Source: Thuidium tamariscinum
Taxonomy: Eukaryota > Streptophyta > Bryopsida > Hypnales > Thuidiaceae
NCBI GenBank assembly: GCA_947034885.2
Contig: OX344752.2
Span: 11,408,001 to 11,472,000 of the forward strand
DNA length: 64,000 bases
Reading direction: 5' to 3'
Shown: piece by piece, positions 49,851 to 61,666 of the stretch
How the letters are laid out: each line of letters opens with the position of its first letter
How positions within the stretch are numbered: position 1 is the stretch's first letter
Notes under the pieces: model-generated
What the model was told of the DNA's origin: nothing
Databases searched by the model: none
Seen by the model: the letters and a program-made list of their open reading frames with translations, nothing else
Position numbers and translations under genes: made by a program

Positions 49851-50930
49851 TTATTTGTATAACCCAAAGTTCAATGAGATCAACCCTTGGGGGTTCCTTT
49901 TCGACAGAGTTGAGTGGACCTTAGTTTGTGGTTAGGCTTTTCTTAGACCTAAATTTGTGATTGCCTGGATAGCTTAGCAGCCACTCTGGAGTTATCAAAA
50001 ATCCTACTTGCTGCTTTCAGTAGGTTTGTGATTTATGACGGTCGTAAAAGAACTACTAAAACCGCGGTCATGGTCTTCATCTACTGGTCTTCTAAGTCTG
50101 GTGATTGCAAACCCTAAAGTATAGATTTGCTCATTGGGGTCCTCAATTGTACAAACAGGCCCTTGGAAATCTAACGATGTGTACGTTCTCTTGCATTCGT
50201 CTTCCTAGGTTTCTAGACTCTTTACAAGAATTGAGATACAATACTTGAATTTGTATTTTCATTGACCGACAAGCAAGTCTATTTCCTTGTGACCTGATTC
50301 GTCATTGGATTCGTCGTTTTATTTCCTTGCGTATCGGTGTGGTGGCAGAAATTCATGATACGATTGTATGATTGAATGTCAAAGTGTAGGGTTTTGGGGA
50401 CACAAGTTTAGGGTTTCGGAAAAGGCATGGAGGGGTTGTCTCTTGGGGTCCTTACAGATGAAAGACCAATACCACTGACGATGGAAAGACAAGGCAATCT
50501 CAACTCCCATTTGGTACTTGTCTCGGCTTAAGGTAAAGGATCCAATTCGCATCACTTCAACAATTTTGTAGGAGTGTGCGGGCATTGGGAGATCTGTATT
50601 GAGCTCACTAGTGAGATCACTTTAGGTACAAGACCAAACTTTCTTTAGACCAAATTTTTGTATCTATGTATGAATTTCTTATGTAATCATTCAAATTGGG
50701 TGGTTGTAGATCATTATCAGTAATTTTAGAAACCAGGTCATAGACAAAACCATAGACATTTTGCCGAGTCATACTTACATTCAATTTGGTAACTAAATGC
50801 CTACCATGTGTATGAATAGTTGATTTGCTGTTGGTAACACCGGCCGGTTTAAAAGATGGGATCAGGTTTCTAATATTTTTGTGTCCCATCTTTGCAGAGC
50901 AATTGGAATTAAGATTCTCTGCAAATAGAG

Positions 50931-53900
50931 ATGGACGGAGTTTTACCGGTGAAAGCCAGGGCTGGATCTTACAAGTGGCCAGAGAATGTGAAATACTCGC
51001 TCCTTGCCCTGGCCAAAGGGCCTGGAGCAAGCCAGGTGCAAAGCGGGGAAGGGCTTTATGATTGTATACTTGACATGCAACGAGAGAGTGGATTTGCAGA
51101 AAAAAAACATCAGCATATGGCACGAGACACCGCGGACGGGATCGCTCTCTTCTTTGATGACCTTCTGTCTCGAGCTGACGCTCGCAATTTTTTCCACCAA
51201 CTGTTGCCTGGGATAGCGAAGCTCGCACTCTCATTGCCCCTTTTGCTGGAGAATCAGTCTCAGGATTTGGCTAAGCTCTTTGCGTTTTATGGTGGAAAGT
51301 CCATCCACACAGAACATGAGGGTAAGACCTTGTAAAACACAAGCGACGCCTTTTACTTGTTTACTACAGTGTTTGATTTTTAGAACCAAACTGGTCATCT
51401 ATTCCAATCTGACAGCTCTTGGTGTACCATGAACTGACGTTTACAAATTGAGTTCCTTTTCTGTTGAAGAGGTTATGTGTAGGCTATCAACCAAATTGAG
51501 TTTCCTTTTCAGTTTGCAAAAATCTGCTTTTCACCTCTTCACTGTCGGCTATTCTGGCTCACCTGCCTGTGTGGCCCTGGCAGGAACCGAATTGCGGCCT
51601 GATATGGGTTTGAAGCTGCTGGGCAAGCAGCAGCAAGGAATTGTAGTTCTGAGTCAGCGTCTAGTGGCTTCGCTGCTGGCGTGCTCCTTCTTGTGCCTTT
51701 ACCCTTCGGCTGAACGAAGACGGGAGAATCTGCCCTATATGAATTTGGACCGGCTGTTTGCAGGGATTTATGAGCGAGGCGAGAGTATTGAGCATAAACT
51801 GCTTTGTCTTCTTCATTATTTCGAGCGTGTTTGTCAGGATATGCCAGATGGTGTTGTTTCGTTCCAACGGAAGGCCATTGCTGCGCTGAATGTGAGAGAT
51901 AGCAATGCACTTTGGAGCGAGAGTGGTGTTGCGCTATGCCCCCTCATGGTTGTAGCTGATGGCAACATTGAAGATCTTGGTCAAGACTGCTTGCAAGTGG
52001 ACTTTGCCAATAAAATGCTTGGTGGTGGCGCTCTTGGCGATGGATGCGTTCAGGTTTGCTCTCTCTACGTCATGGTTTGTAGTTCTTGCTTCAAACGGTT
52101 ATCTTTTGATTTTTTTCCCTTGCATTGAGCTCATTACAGTCTTTGGAGGCCCCTAAGGATCTGAATTCGACATTTTGATTTTATCGAATGTTTTATACAA
52201 AGTTAGCGTGTGGGATTATTTTATCGCCATTAGTAACATGATTGTAACGAGAATCGGAGTAACGATATGAGCTATTAAGTACTAAGTAGCCCCAAAGTTG
52301 TGCCCAAGCTTAAATAGCTATAAAGTTTACTTCTGGAGACTAATAATGATTACAGTAACTTGGAAAACATATTGCTATCTTTCGAATATGTAGGATATGT
52401 TTTTTCTTTCTATCATTTCATTTTAAAATGTTCCTTCGGAGCTCCTTGAATAATTTTTGTCAACTACGTATCATATGGAAGCGGACTCTTTTAGTGACGT
52501 GAGCACTGATGAGTTAATAAAAATGAAACTCAGAAAAGCCTGCCAATCTTGCGCCATTCATGTCAGAATGTAATGCTGATGCTGATTTGACTGTAGGTTT
52601 ACGAGTGCTAAAGAATGTTATGGGAGTGAAGTTGCTCTCCTTATATATCTACCTTATACTTTTGAAATTTTTTTTCGTGTGCAGGAGGAGATCCGGTTCA
52701 TGATCAATCCCGAACTTGCTGCAGGAATGGTTTTCTTTCCAGCAATGGCTGCAAATGAATCGATAGAAATAGTGGGTGCAGAGAGGTACAGCTGTTACTC
52801 AGGCTATGCTTCGACTTTTCGCTTTGCTGGTGACTTCATTGATTCTAGGCCTAGAGATGCTTGGGGACGGAGGCAGACCCACATTGTTGCAATTGATGCT
52901 CTCTCTCAACCAGGTGATGACCAGTTTCGTCTCACTTGCATCCTGCGGGAGTTGAACAAGGCATATTGTGGATTCCTGGATACTGGAAGCAGCATTAGGC
53001 GAAACGCCGAAACTTCAGCGCCTTGCACGAACTTAAAGGATAGTGTGATGAAAGAGAATAATAATGATTCACAGACGAGTGACTGCTCTATGGAGTTAGG
53101 ATCATCTCAAATAGTTGATACTAGTGATGAATGGAATGAGATGATACTTGATGAATCCCCTACTACAAGTGCAAATGTTCAAGGAAAACATGGTACTGAG
53201 ATAGTCAAAGGTGGTCTGGGCATTGCGACTGGAAATTGGGGCTGTGGTGTCTTTGGGGGCAACCTGCCACTCAAATGCATGTTGCAATGGTTGGCAGCCT
53301 CACAAGCAGGGTGTCCGTTCGTACTTTATTTCTCCTTCCAGAACCCTGAGGCTCTACGTTTACAGGTACTTGTATTTTCACTTAGAGCAAATTGCTTGAA
53401 AATTTTATGATACTGAGTTCTTCTACCTTGTAGTCTAAAGATTTACTTTAAGCTAACGTTCAATTGGAAGCTTAGTCAATTGGAAGCTAACAGTCAATTG
53501 TAATAGCATCCAATTCATATTTCTATTGCTCAGAATTACCTTCCTTGAAGCTTTCTAAACGATTAATGAAGTGTAAGCACCGAATTTTCACCGTAGGGGG
53601 CATTTAGGGAAGGACATGTTTAAATGTATTTCTCTGTTATCTTGTCATCTTTTTTCTTGACTTGAGGGTTTCACGATTTCAATTGTTTGGTTCATTAGGT
53701 GATGCATTAGTTACCAGAAACACTGTCTTGTGCCAGAGGAGCTGACTTTGCATTAACCCTGAAACGTCTCAATCCTTTTTTGAATTTTTGCGCATTTTCG
53801 CTTATAGCTTTGTACAGATATATCATTTACCAGAATTGGATGAATTTGGTCATTAAGGAAGGTTGTCTTTTCTAGATTCAAGTGTTACATTTGATAAATG

Positions 53901-54370
53901 AGAAGTTAATTGGATGAAACAGTGCCTTGAAGCCCTCTGTTCATCGTCCAGAATATGGATGTCGGAGCGCTTCAGGGTTAACTGCGAGAGTGGCTACTCC
54001 GTAACCCACATGATGTGGTTTAAGTTACTTCAGGGTTCTCTGTTGCTTAGACTTCCTGATTCCTTCAATAGCGGTTAGTTTGCACTCCTAACTCTTGCAG
54101 AACTTAATTTTTGCAATCGATGTTGATTGGGTTACATTGGAGTTGCAGGAAGTGGCGGATTGGATATTGCAAGAACGATGGCTGGTTGGGGAGCTCTGGA
54201 GTTTGGTCTCTGAGTATGCACGGAACAAACGCTTCCACGTGAATCTCTTCGACTGGATACTTCCTCTACCAGGAACTGACCTCGACATTCAGCAACCCTC
54301 GCATCTCAATAGACGCCATTCACCAGCAGTGGCTCCTTACTTCAATGGCGCGCCTGCAAGTACAAAATAG
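50931..54370 (+). CDS. PARG1: Poly(ADP-ribose) glycohydrolase, four exons
   Basis: The enzyme cuts ribose-ribose bonds in poly(ADP-ribose), reversing PARP marks, chiefly in the nucleus during DNA damage and stress. Exons are 50931-51321, 51584-52053, 52685-53365 and 54149-54370. All introns are GT-AG, phases agree, and the product is 587 residues (the Arabidopsis enzyme is about 550). The catalytic signature GGGALGDGCVQEE covers residues 277-289, with the two catalytic Glu right after intron 2, so the motif is split by the splice junction. Other family blocks are EIVGAERYSCYSGYASTFRF and ATGNWGCGVFGG. A poorly conserved acidic insert lies in exon 3 before the latter. The start is the first ATG that opens the conserved N-terminal region. 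The gene is complete and looks functional. PEX11 converges on it. Confidence 0.93.
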
Positions 54371-54689
54371 TGTCCGAAATAGAGATTGATTGAGCAAACG
54401 GTATGTACATTAGAATTATTTTGTTCAACAACTTATGCTCTTAGTGTCCCATCAAATTTGGTGAAACTAACTCCTGTGTAGTACAACACCTACAATAATT
54501 CAAGTCTGCAAGTTGATCTATTTCTTCTTTTGCCTTACTCCGAAATGCCTCACAAATTCAACAAAGACTGAAACTATCTGTTATTTTTAATAACTTCTAG
54601 CGACATTGATGCAGTTGAAGTAGCACCGTCTATTGAAGTCTACCATCACAACAAATCCGAAATGCACAAAACTTCACCGATTGTCGGCA

Positions 54690-54955
54690 TAGGATGTTCT
54701 ATTACCCTCAGAAATTCTGTAAACCACTGCTCAACCCCCTCTTGATCAATATGTACCAAGTGTCGTAGAAGCGACCTAACAAAATCTACCTATAAGACTT
54801 TGCCACTTCATAACTTTAGCATACAGCATCCAAACAACAAAATCTTTGATGCATTGGAATGCGCTTCCATTTTGCCAACAAGAGCATATAAAAGTGTGAC
54901 CAGCCTAACCAAGAGGAAATAAGCTCAAGTGGCGACTTTGGGTTTAGACTCCGGC
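54690..54955. mobile_element. Decayed MITE, copy E of the TA-flanked family, at the PEX11 3' end
   Basis: The right two thirds align with copies A-C: CATAACTTTAGCATACAGCATCC, a TTTGATGCATTGGAA block, GCCAACAAGAGCATATAAAA and an AAGTGGCGACTTTGGGT end (copy B: AAGTGGCGCTTTTAGGT). The left end is hard to place. It overlaps the last codons of PEX11. Confidence 0.65.
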
Positions 54956-55641
54956 CACACCATGTACCACCCCGACCAAGCCGAGGCAAGTCCACTGAGC
55001 CCCAACGTCACAGTATGCGACACAAACGGATTCGGATCCACAACAGCCAAAGCAATGAAAAGATCCGACGTCTTGGCAACGATAGACATCACCGACATGA
55101 CTCTCTGCACCTTGATAGCCGCAATTCGAGCCTTCAAGATCTTCATCTCCTTGGAATCCACTGCAACCTTCTCCAATTCCAGCTTCAACGCCATCTCCGT
55201 CTTCATGCCGCGTTTGATCAGAATCACATCCATGGTAATGAAGAAGATGTACCACACGCTTTCCCCGAACGCCGAGATGTACATGGTGCGCTGTGCAACT
55301 TCAGCGTCGAGTACGCCCATCTTGGACAGCCAGGTGAAGTGGTCGAAAAACCAGTACACCATCTCCCCGCCCGAGCCGATGATGGTGAGTAGCTGGATGG
55401 TGAGGTCCGGAAATTTCGCAGTGCGAAGGGAGTTGAAACCAGCCAAGGATCGCCCCGTGCGAAAAGCCTTGCGGCTCATCCCTGACGCGACCTCCAGGTT
55501 CTTGAAACGGGATGCGAGGACGGAGTTTTGACGCTCAAACTTGTAGTGGCCAAGCTTGCCGATGTATTGAAGAGTCTTCACCACCTTGTCAATGCCATCG
55601 CGCTTCGCCAGGAAGAGGACGAGCTTGTCGAGCGTGTCCAT
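54925..55641 (-). CDS. PEX11B: Peroxin 11, A/B-type peroxisome-division protein
   Basis: PEX11 proteins elongate and tubulate the peroxisome membrane before fission. The 238-residue intronless frame opens MDTLDKLVLFLAKRDGID and contains ASGMSRKAFRTGRSL, GEMVYWFFDHFTWLSKMG, SAFGESVWYIFFITMDVILI and NPFVSHTVTLGLSGLASAW, all typical of the plant PEX11A/B branch rather than the C/D/E branch. The length is usual for the family. An amphipathic N-terminal helix and two or more membrane segments (around 110-150 and 205-230) are visible. The tail after WPE (SKPKVAT and TGA) is encoded within the end of a decayed MITE, so the native C-terminus may have been replaced. Transcribed toward PARG. Confidence 0.93.
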   Translation of the reverse strand: MDTLDKLVLFLAKRDGIDKVVKTLQYIGKLGHYKFERQNSVLASRFKNLEVASGMSRKAFRTGRSLAGFNSLRTAKFPDLTIQLLTIIGSGGEMVYWFFDHFTWLSKMGVLDAEVAQRTMYISAFGESVWYIFFITMDVILIKRGMKTEMALKLELEKVAVDSKEMKILKARIAAIKVQRVMSVMSIVAKTSDLFIALAVVDPNPFVSHTVTLGLSGLASAWSGWYMVWPESKPKVAT

Positions 55642-56820
55642 CGTGAACTAATCTTGAACCCTAATCCAAGCTCCCCTTATCCCAAGACGCACCCAATTCG
55701 GAAAGCAATTGCTTCACTCAGCTTCACTCACAACGATAGTCAATAGCTACAAAACATAAATTCATGCCACAAATTCTCGTAAAATCACAACCTCACCAGT
55801 CCGGATACAATTCCGAAACCACTCCAACTCGAAATTCAATAGGAGCTTCATGAGCGTGGGGATGCAAGCTCCCCACAACCACGATGCAACGAATTCAGCC
55901 ACCAATTGGTTCTCTCACTCACTCAACAATGAGAAGCAGATGTAACACAGAATTCATGACGAATTCTTGTCCAAACAACTAAGCTTCCAATCTCAACATC
56001 CACGAGAACTTTAAGCCATTACAACTAACTCAAGAATTCAAAAGCTTCGGGAAGCGAATTCGGCCTCGTCTGTGAGGTTGTGTGTCTTGAAAAATGGCCA
56101 ATTCTTCACCGTATTGCGAGTTGTGCATCAGTAGTGTGGTGGTGGTCTAGAAGGGAATCATCACACTACGGTCTAGATGTTCCGCCGTTGTAGAGGTTGC
56201 AGACGGCAAATTTGGAGGGTGCCGTAGCTTGCAAACAAGGGAGCATGCGGAGGGCCCGATGGGAAAGACTTGGGAGACTTGCGGACCCCAAGCCGGCCAT
56301 CTCAGCAGAATGGATATGGCTGACATGGGCCCTGGGTATTGGATAGAAGGTTTGTGACTGGTCAGTGGGACACGTGTCAGTCCAGATGAATCTTTGTCCA
56401 CTTGGCTACAAATGATTATTTCTACAGAATAATGGTGAATTGTACGGTATTTATAGAGTTGGTGTTCAATGTAGCGATTTGCAGCAAGTGAAAAAAAAAC
56501 TTTGTTATTTCATTGAATTGTGGTGGGTTGAATACATAGATTTGATACGGTGGAGGCACCCAAAACCATTCAAATAAGGAATTCAGGTAAGTTGGAAGCA
56601 TTTTTCAAAGGGCGGAGTATTTTTTGGGGTATTAGCAAATGGAAATATGAATTTATAATTTTGTGTTTTAGTACTTTACGTGATTAGGTGAGAAAGTATT
56701 TTAAGTTGTTTTTATATCTCATGCAAGCTAATTATTTTTTTATTTTGAATATTTTGATTTTATATTAATTCTTTTTTATATAAATGTAATGATGTTAAAT
56801 GCACAACATGTGATTTGACC
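55642..56820. other. PEX11 upstream region and intergenic DNA
   Basis: No further gene is supported. The first few hundred bases upstream of the PEX11 start presumably hold its promoter and leader. AT content rises after 56.4 kb. Confidence 0.5.
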
Positions 56821-57405
56821 ACTATCCTCTCAAAAGATGGTTGTCATACCTTCCCCTGCAAATCCCCCTGGCCAAAAAATTGTGAGCCATTGGATTGGGG
56901 GTAAGAAATTGCACCCCCCCTCAAAGAAATTTTTACAGTCATTGGATCATATACGATACGAATACAAATATGAATACAGTTGAATGTATATATGACAGAA
57001 TACAAGTATGCCAAAAGACAAATATAAATACCACTGGATACAAATATGAATATATATATGGCTGAATACAAATACAAATACGTATGAATGTGTATATGTC
57101 TCGATATACGGCTGAATACAAATATGTTTGTCCCATATTGTTTGGAGTCCTCCCCCCCTCTGAAAATTACAAGAGGGGAAGGAGGGGGGCGGGGTTCGTA
57201 ATTTAAAATTTTTAATTTAAATGTTTTTAATTTAGCACCCCCTTCCAAAAAATTTAAAATTTTAATTTAAAATATTTTTGGGAGGGAGGAAGGGGGTGCT
57301 GAATTAAGAAATTTTAAATTAAAATCTTTTTACAGATTTCAGAACTTGTATTACACTATCCTCTCTCACTATCCTCTCACTCTCCTCTCAAAAGATGGTT
57401 GTCAT
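56821..57405. repeat. Dispersed element copy 3 between 27-bp direct repeats
   Basis: The 27-bp sequence starting ACTATCCTCTCAAAAGATGG lies at 56821-56847 and again, with one mismatch, at 57379-57405. Between them is an inverted, diverged relative of the 15.4- and 23.4-kb elements: an ATACGAATACAAATATGAA-type tract, TTTGTCCCATA, and C/G-run blocks beside AATTTAAAATT tracts. Confidence 0.6.
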
Positions 57406-57690
57406 TACAATGCAAAAGACTACCATTACACGTTTGAAAGATACATCAACCCTTTGTGTACATATTTCATCAATATACTTAATTTAAAATTGTGCATATA
57501 AAATTGCACTCTTCAAATAAATGATAATCTTGCTATAGAATGTCATTCATTAGAAACACATGATGAAGAGCTTAATAACTTGGTAAGGAGTGTGACCTTG
57601 ATAAGACTTCTTTGTTTTTTTATTTTTTTATTCTTTCATAAATTTGATTCACGTAACATTTTTTTTTTGGTTTTTTAAATTTCTTATTAG

Positions 57691-58131
57691 GTGAAGAAGA
57701 AGAATTTTGAGGGCATTGAAATGTTACATTTTGGAGAAAATCCACCTAACCCCAAAATGGTTAGAGGTGTGCCATCTTCAAAAGTAGTTTATGGTTTATT
57801 TAATCCGGGGTTATCCGAACTTAGATTCGAAATGGAGAGGAGGGATAGTTTATCACCAAAAAACGTGACTTTCCGTAAGAAGGGGAAGGAGGAGGAAACG
57901 GAAAAGGAGGAAGTAGAAAAGAATGAAGAAAAGAAGAAAGCAAAGTATGTGAAGTCGAATGAGGAGCAAACAATGGCCTTAAAAAATGGCATTATTGCAT
58001 GTAGTGAGGGGAAGTGGGAGGAGATTAAATCTTTGTATTCAGTATTAAATGTTAAAACTGGATTACAATTAAAAAATAAATGGCGGAATTTAACAAAAAG
58101 TAAGAAAACATTGAGTGGCAAACATCAGTGA
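57691..58131 (+). CDS. Myb/telobox-like DNA-binding ORF, C-terminal exon (partial)
   Basis: The last 60 residues carry GKWEEIKSLYSVLNVKTG, then LQLKNKWRNL, which matches the plant telomeric-repeat Myb (telobox) signature VDLKDKWRNL with Asn in place of Asp. Before it lies a Lys/Glu-rich low-complexity stretch. The frame begins at a TTATTAG acceptor (57690). An upstream exon is likely to end at the GTAAGG donor after 57582, and the joint is in phase 0, but I could not find its start. The DNA is AT-rich like its surroundings. It may be a young or transposon-borne gene or a decayed fragment of a telobox factor. Function is inferred only from the motif. Confidence 0.5.
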   Translation: MKKKNFEGIEMLHFGENPPNPKMVRGVPSSKVVYGLFNPGLSELRFEMERRDSLSPKNVTFRKKGKEEETEKEEVEKNEEKKKAKYVKSNEEQTMALKNGIIACSEGKWEEIKSLYSVLNVKTGLQLKNKWRNLTKSKKTLSGKHQ

Positions 58132-58174
58132 AGAATGCGATACCAATGTCATTTTTCATCTTAGCATTTGGAAG

Positions 58175-58315
58175 ACCCTTGAACTTAGGGCATGGAATGT
58201 TGCTACAGCCTCCGTTGATGGGACTGCAATTTTAGGGAAGAAACTAGAGTCCCACAAAGGTCACTTGGACCAGCTTGCTAGGATTGCCTTTCACCCTTTA
58301 GATGTTTACCTCTGA
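58175..58315 (+). pseudogene. WD40 fragment resembling PRP4 (U4/U6 snRNP) proteins
   Basis: One frame reads WNVATASVDGTAIL, then KGHLDQLARIAFHPLDVYL and a stop. This matches the WD-repeat block of plant PRP4/LACHESIS proteins (ATASxDxTAxLW, then GHLDRLARxAFHPSGxYL) from memory. Only about 1.5 repeats are present, the expected Trp after the strand is lost, and no splice-site chain was found. I take it as a stray gene fragment. Confidence 0.55.
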
Positions 58316-59056
58316 CTCTTTGTTCCTTTAGGTTCACTATGCATTTGGCATGGCTTTTGATCTTTTTTGGGTCTGAGTCTGGATTGATTAGGGCAGCTGT
58401 ACAGAGCTAGATTGATTGAATGGGGATTTTGTCGTTGGGGCTTGGCCTTGAGCTATAGCATCGCACATCGAAGGCGTTGAAATGCGATTCCTAGCCGTGG
58501 CTTAGCTTGGTTTGGTTTGGTTGTCGTCTTTTCACTTTAAAATTAGTTTTTTGGGGTTTTTTTCATCAATATACTTAATTTAAAATTTAAATTCATAATT
58601 TGCACTATTTCACAGAAAGACATGAAGAAGTAATTCTTTATAATTTCCATCCGAAAGAAAAATCATTTTCAATCTTGGATTACTAGCTCTCATAGTCCCA
58701 TGTCGATCCTTCAACATGCTTTTATTTGATAAACATCTTTTTGCATGTTGTAGTATCTTTTCTTTTCCTTTAATTGGATTTCAATTTAGAATTTCAAAAA
58801 ATCCTCCTATATTTTTACTAACAAATTCAAATTCTTTAAGATTTGAATTTTAATCAATATTTCAGGAAAAAATTTCAAAATTTTCAGTTGACCGAATATT
58901 TTGGGCAGTTGAAAAAATTTGAAAATTTTTAGGAAAAAAAATGTCCAAAACAATAAAAGGAACAACTCTTTTTTGTTAATTTTTGTTGATGATCAATTTG
59001 ACCAAATCAACAAAAAATGATCAACAGTTTTTTGTTGATTTTAATTCTAAATTTTC

Positions 59057-59769
59057 TACTAGTAGAAAAGATGTCCAAAAAGCATAGTGTTTTTTATAAC
59101 ATTCATATTTTTTAAAGTACTTTAAAATTAGAATTCTTTTTTTAAAAAGAAAAAATACGTTTCATGTATATATTTTTAAAAAGAAGGTACCTAAAGAAAG
59201 AAAATTATACAAAAATTCTCTGTGTGGATAAATTAGAAAAGTACAAAATCTCATGAAAATAGATACTATCATTGTAATTTTGCATTTTTATTTATGAAAA
59301 ATAAGAAAAAATATTTTCTTAAACTAAAAGTTGGCCATTTAGAAAGTGGTGATGGTGATGAGATTTTGTCCTACAAAATGATGGAAGAACCATTTTTAAT
59401 GTTCAAAAATTGCATGCAATGGAATTGCTATTTGTACTCATGTGGAAGACATAACTAAAATAATATATTTTTAGATTTCTTTTGGTAGATACATACTTTC
59501 CTACTATACAAATAGATCATATAAAGGACATAAAGTAATATATTTTCAGATTTCCTTTGGTAGGTACATGCTTTTCTACTATGAAAATAGACCATGAAAA
59601 TTTCAGATCTAGATCATTAGATTTGGGGACTTATAATGTAGTGAATACCCTTAAACCTCAAATTGTGACAAATTTTAACAGATTTTTACTGAAATCAATA
59701 AAATAATGACCAAAACAACGCAACCAAATCAATAGAATTTTGTCAAAATTCTTGCATTTTCTACTAGTA
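59057..59769. mobile_element. Decayed CACTA-type element
   Basis: The ends TACTAGTAGAAAA and TTTTCTACTAGTA are perfect 13-bp inverted repeats that differ from the 8201-11318 element's CACTAGTAGAAAA end by a C-to-T change at each terminus. Length 713 bp. A further run of TTTTGTTGATTT-like subterminal motifs sits just to its left (58960-59045), so a second remnant may abut it. No target duplication is evident. Confidence 0.6.
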
Positions 59770-60224
59770 TTAAATTTATAAGAATAATTTTTAGATATAT
59801 AAATTGAGTTTTTTATTTATAAAAGAAAAGGTATCTAATTACCTATAAATTTAGACATGTCCAACGTAAATTTGGACTTGTATTTCAAAAGTTATAGTAG
59901 ACAACAAGAGAGTATGTCTCAATTGTGATAGGAAATAATACCACCCTTTCTTGTAATGACCTATAATACTCAAAGGACCTAATAAAGGACTTGAAGCACA
60001 TAATAAATGTTTCTCCAAAATTGAATTTTCTGACCTGATTACTCTTAAACTAATTGTCTATTTTGCATTAGTCTTCTTCAATGGAATTCATCGAAATACT
60101 TGATGGATAAACACCTTGATCAAAATGGGAGAATTTTGCAATAATGAAAAAACAAATCATGAAAACTACATTTAACCCCTAAAGGACCACGGCCGTTTTT
60201 CAACCCAAAACCACTCAGAACTGC

Positions 60225-60385
60225 CATTTTTGCTCCATTCATCCATTGAAAAAAAAAAATATAGAATCTAGCCATAGGATATTGTACTTAACTAAGATCA
60301 TGTGGTGAAAATTTCATGAAGTTTGACCGTATAGATAGGAAGATATGAGCATTCAAAGTTGGAAAACAAAGTTTTCTTAAACTCT
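60225..60385. repeat. Dispersed repeat, copy 2 (partner of 885-1090)
   Basis: It shares AAGATCATGTGGTGAAA and GAAGTTTGACCG with the left-edge copy and lies just after TTAACCCCTAAAGGACC (60174). Confidence 0.55.
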
Positions 60386-61365
60386 AGTTTGCAACTTCAA
60401 ATGACTTTGTCCTCCATTTATGTAATTTTTTTGCACTACAGACCTTGAATTAAAAAAAAATTTCTATTGAGAAATTGAGCTAAGAGATTAGGAAAAAAAA
60501 TTTACAAAATAAAGACTTTTTTTTCATTCTTTGAAAAATTGTCAAGTAGATGTAGGTCCAAGATTGAAAGAAAAACTAAATTGTAGATATCTCATAGATG
60601 GAATTGAAACACAATAAATTCCAATGGTAAGATTGTTCTAGCAAACAAAATCAACCTTGTCTAACAATTTTTTCTGAAAAATTGTGAAAATTGCATTCAC
60701 AAATGAATCCTATAAGTTATTTTTTCAAGAAGATGCTTAGATTGCCCGAAAAACAAGATTGTTCATAACTTTCACATTACTATAGGAGAGGGCTTGAAAA
60801 GTGTTCGGGCATTAAGAATCGAGCCTATAAAAGGCTCTGGAACCATGCATAATGTTCTTTGAATGGATGGGCATGTAAAAGGTAAAAAGTGGCGGTTACA
60901 TCCGCTTGATTTTACTATAATCAAGGAACTACATGCAGATCTCTCATATCCCATCTTAATGTCTACAGTGCGTACTGTTTTTTGAAATGAAGATGTAAAT
61001 GCGCAAATTTTCGTACCCAATTTTTTTTATTAAGCAGTACCAATGAGCAACTACATTGTGCTCACTGCTCCATTACCTTTAATTAGGAAGACTGTACAAG
61101 AAACATGAAGCCGTTACTTTTGAAAGCAGTAAAAGCGATAATACAACTAATCATATTTGATTTTAACTTAGAAGTGGCCGATTTCAGAATATTGATTGCG
61201 CCATTCCTAAAAGAAAATTACTTTTTAGTATTCTATTCTGTTTGTATCTGAGCCTCTCAGGTCAGGTGCATACAACATTTGCATTCCTTCTTGGAGAGGA
61301 CCCATTTTTAGAATTGGTAAGGTCTCCACGCTGATTTCATATGAGAAGATCCACATTTCCTTTTT

Positions 61366-61653
61366 TTGCAAGGAGGGAAGACATTGTTCAAGGGAAGTAG
61401 CACAGCTTCTGAATTGAGGGACTTGGAATCCACTGAGTTGGAAAAAATGAGTGGATGCAGCAACTGTGAGGAAGAGAGTGAGCAGGAGGAGAGTTGGCAC
61501 AAGGCTAGAAGTTGGGGCAGCAGTCATGAAGAGTATTATGATGGATATGATGACTTAGAAGAGGTGGAGGAGAGATCAGTAGACAACAGTGAATGCGATG
61601 ACAAAGACGATTGGATGAAGCAAATGGAGCATTTTGTAGAAGGCGGATGTTGA
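61366..61653 (+). other. Acidic open frame upstream of the transposase
   Basis: A 95-codon frame rich in Glu, Asp and Ser, ending in TGA. It recalls acidic N-terminal regions of transposon proteins, but no domain is recognised and the frame does not continue into the transposase. Confidence 0.25.
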
Positions 61654-61666
61654 GGGAAAGTCAATA

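Noticed and set aside
50385-50420. Paired AGGGTTT motifs suggesting telomere or telobox sites
   Set aside because: Only two isolated copies; such motifs are common in plant leaders and promoters.
51448-51583. PARG exon 2 starting at 51513 after TTTTCAG
   Set aside because: The phase from exon 1 then gives the wrong frame. The CAG at 51581-51583 gives matching phase and joins two conserved blocks.
54929-55531. 200-codon plus-strand frame over PEX11
   Set aside because: It is antisense to a clear PEX11 frame and has no family features.
56147-56401. 84-codon minus frame upstream of PEX11
   Set aside because: No homology that I recognise, no splice context, and low-information composition; likely chance.
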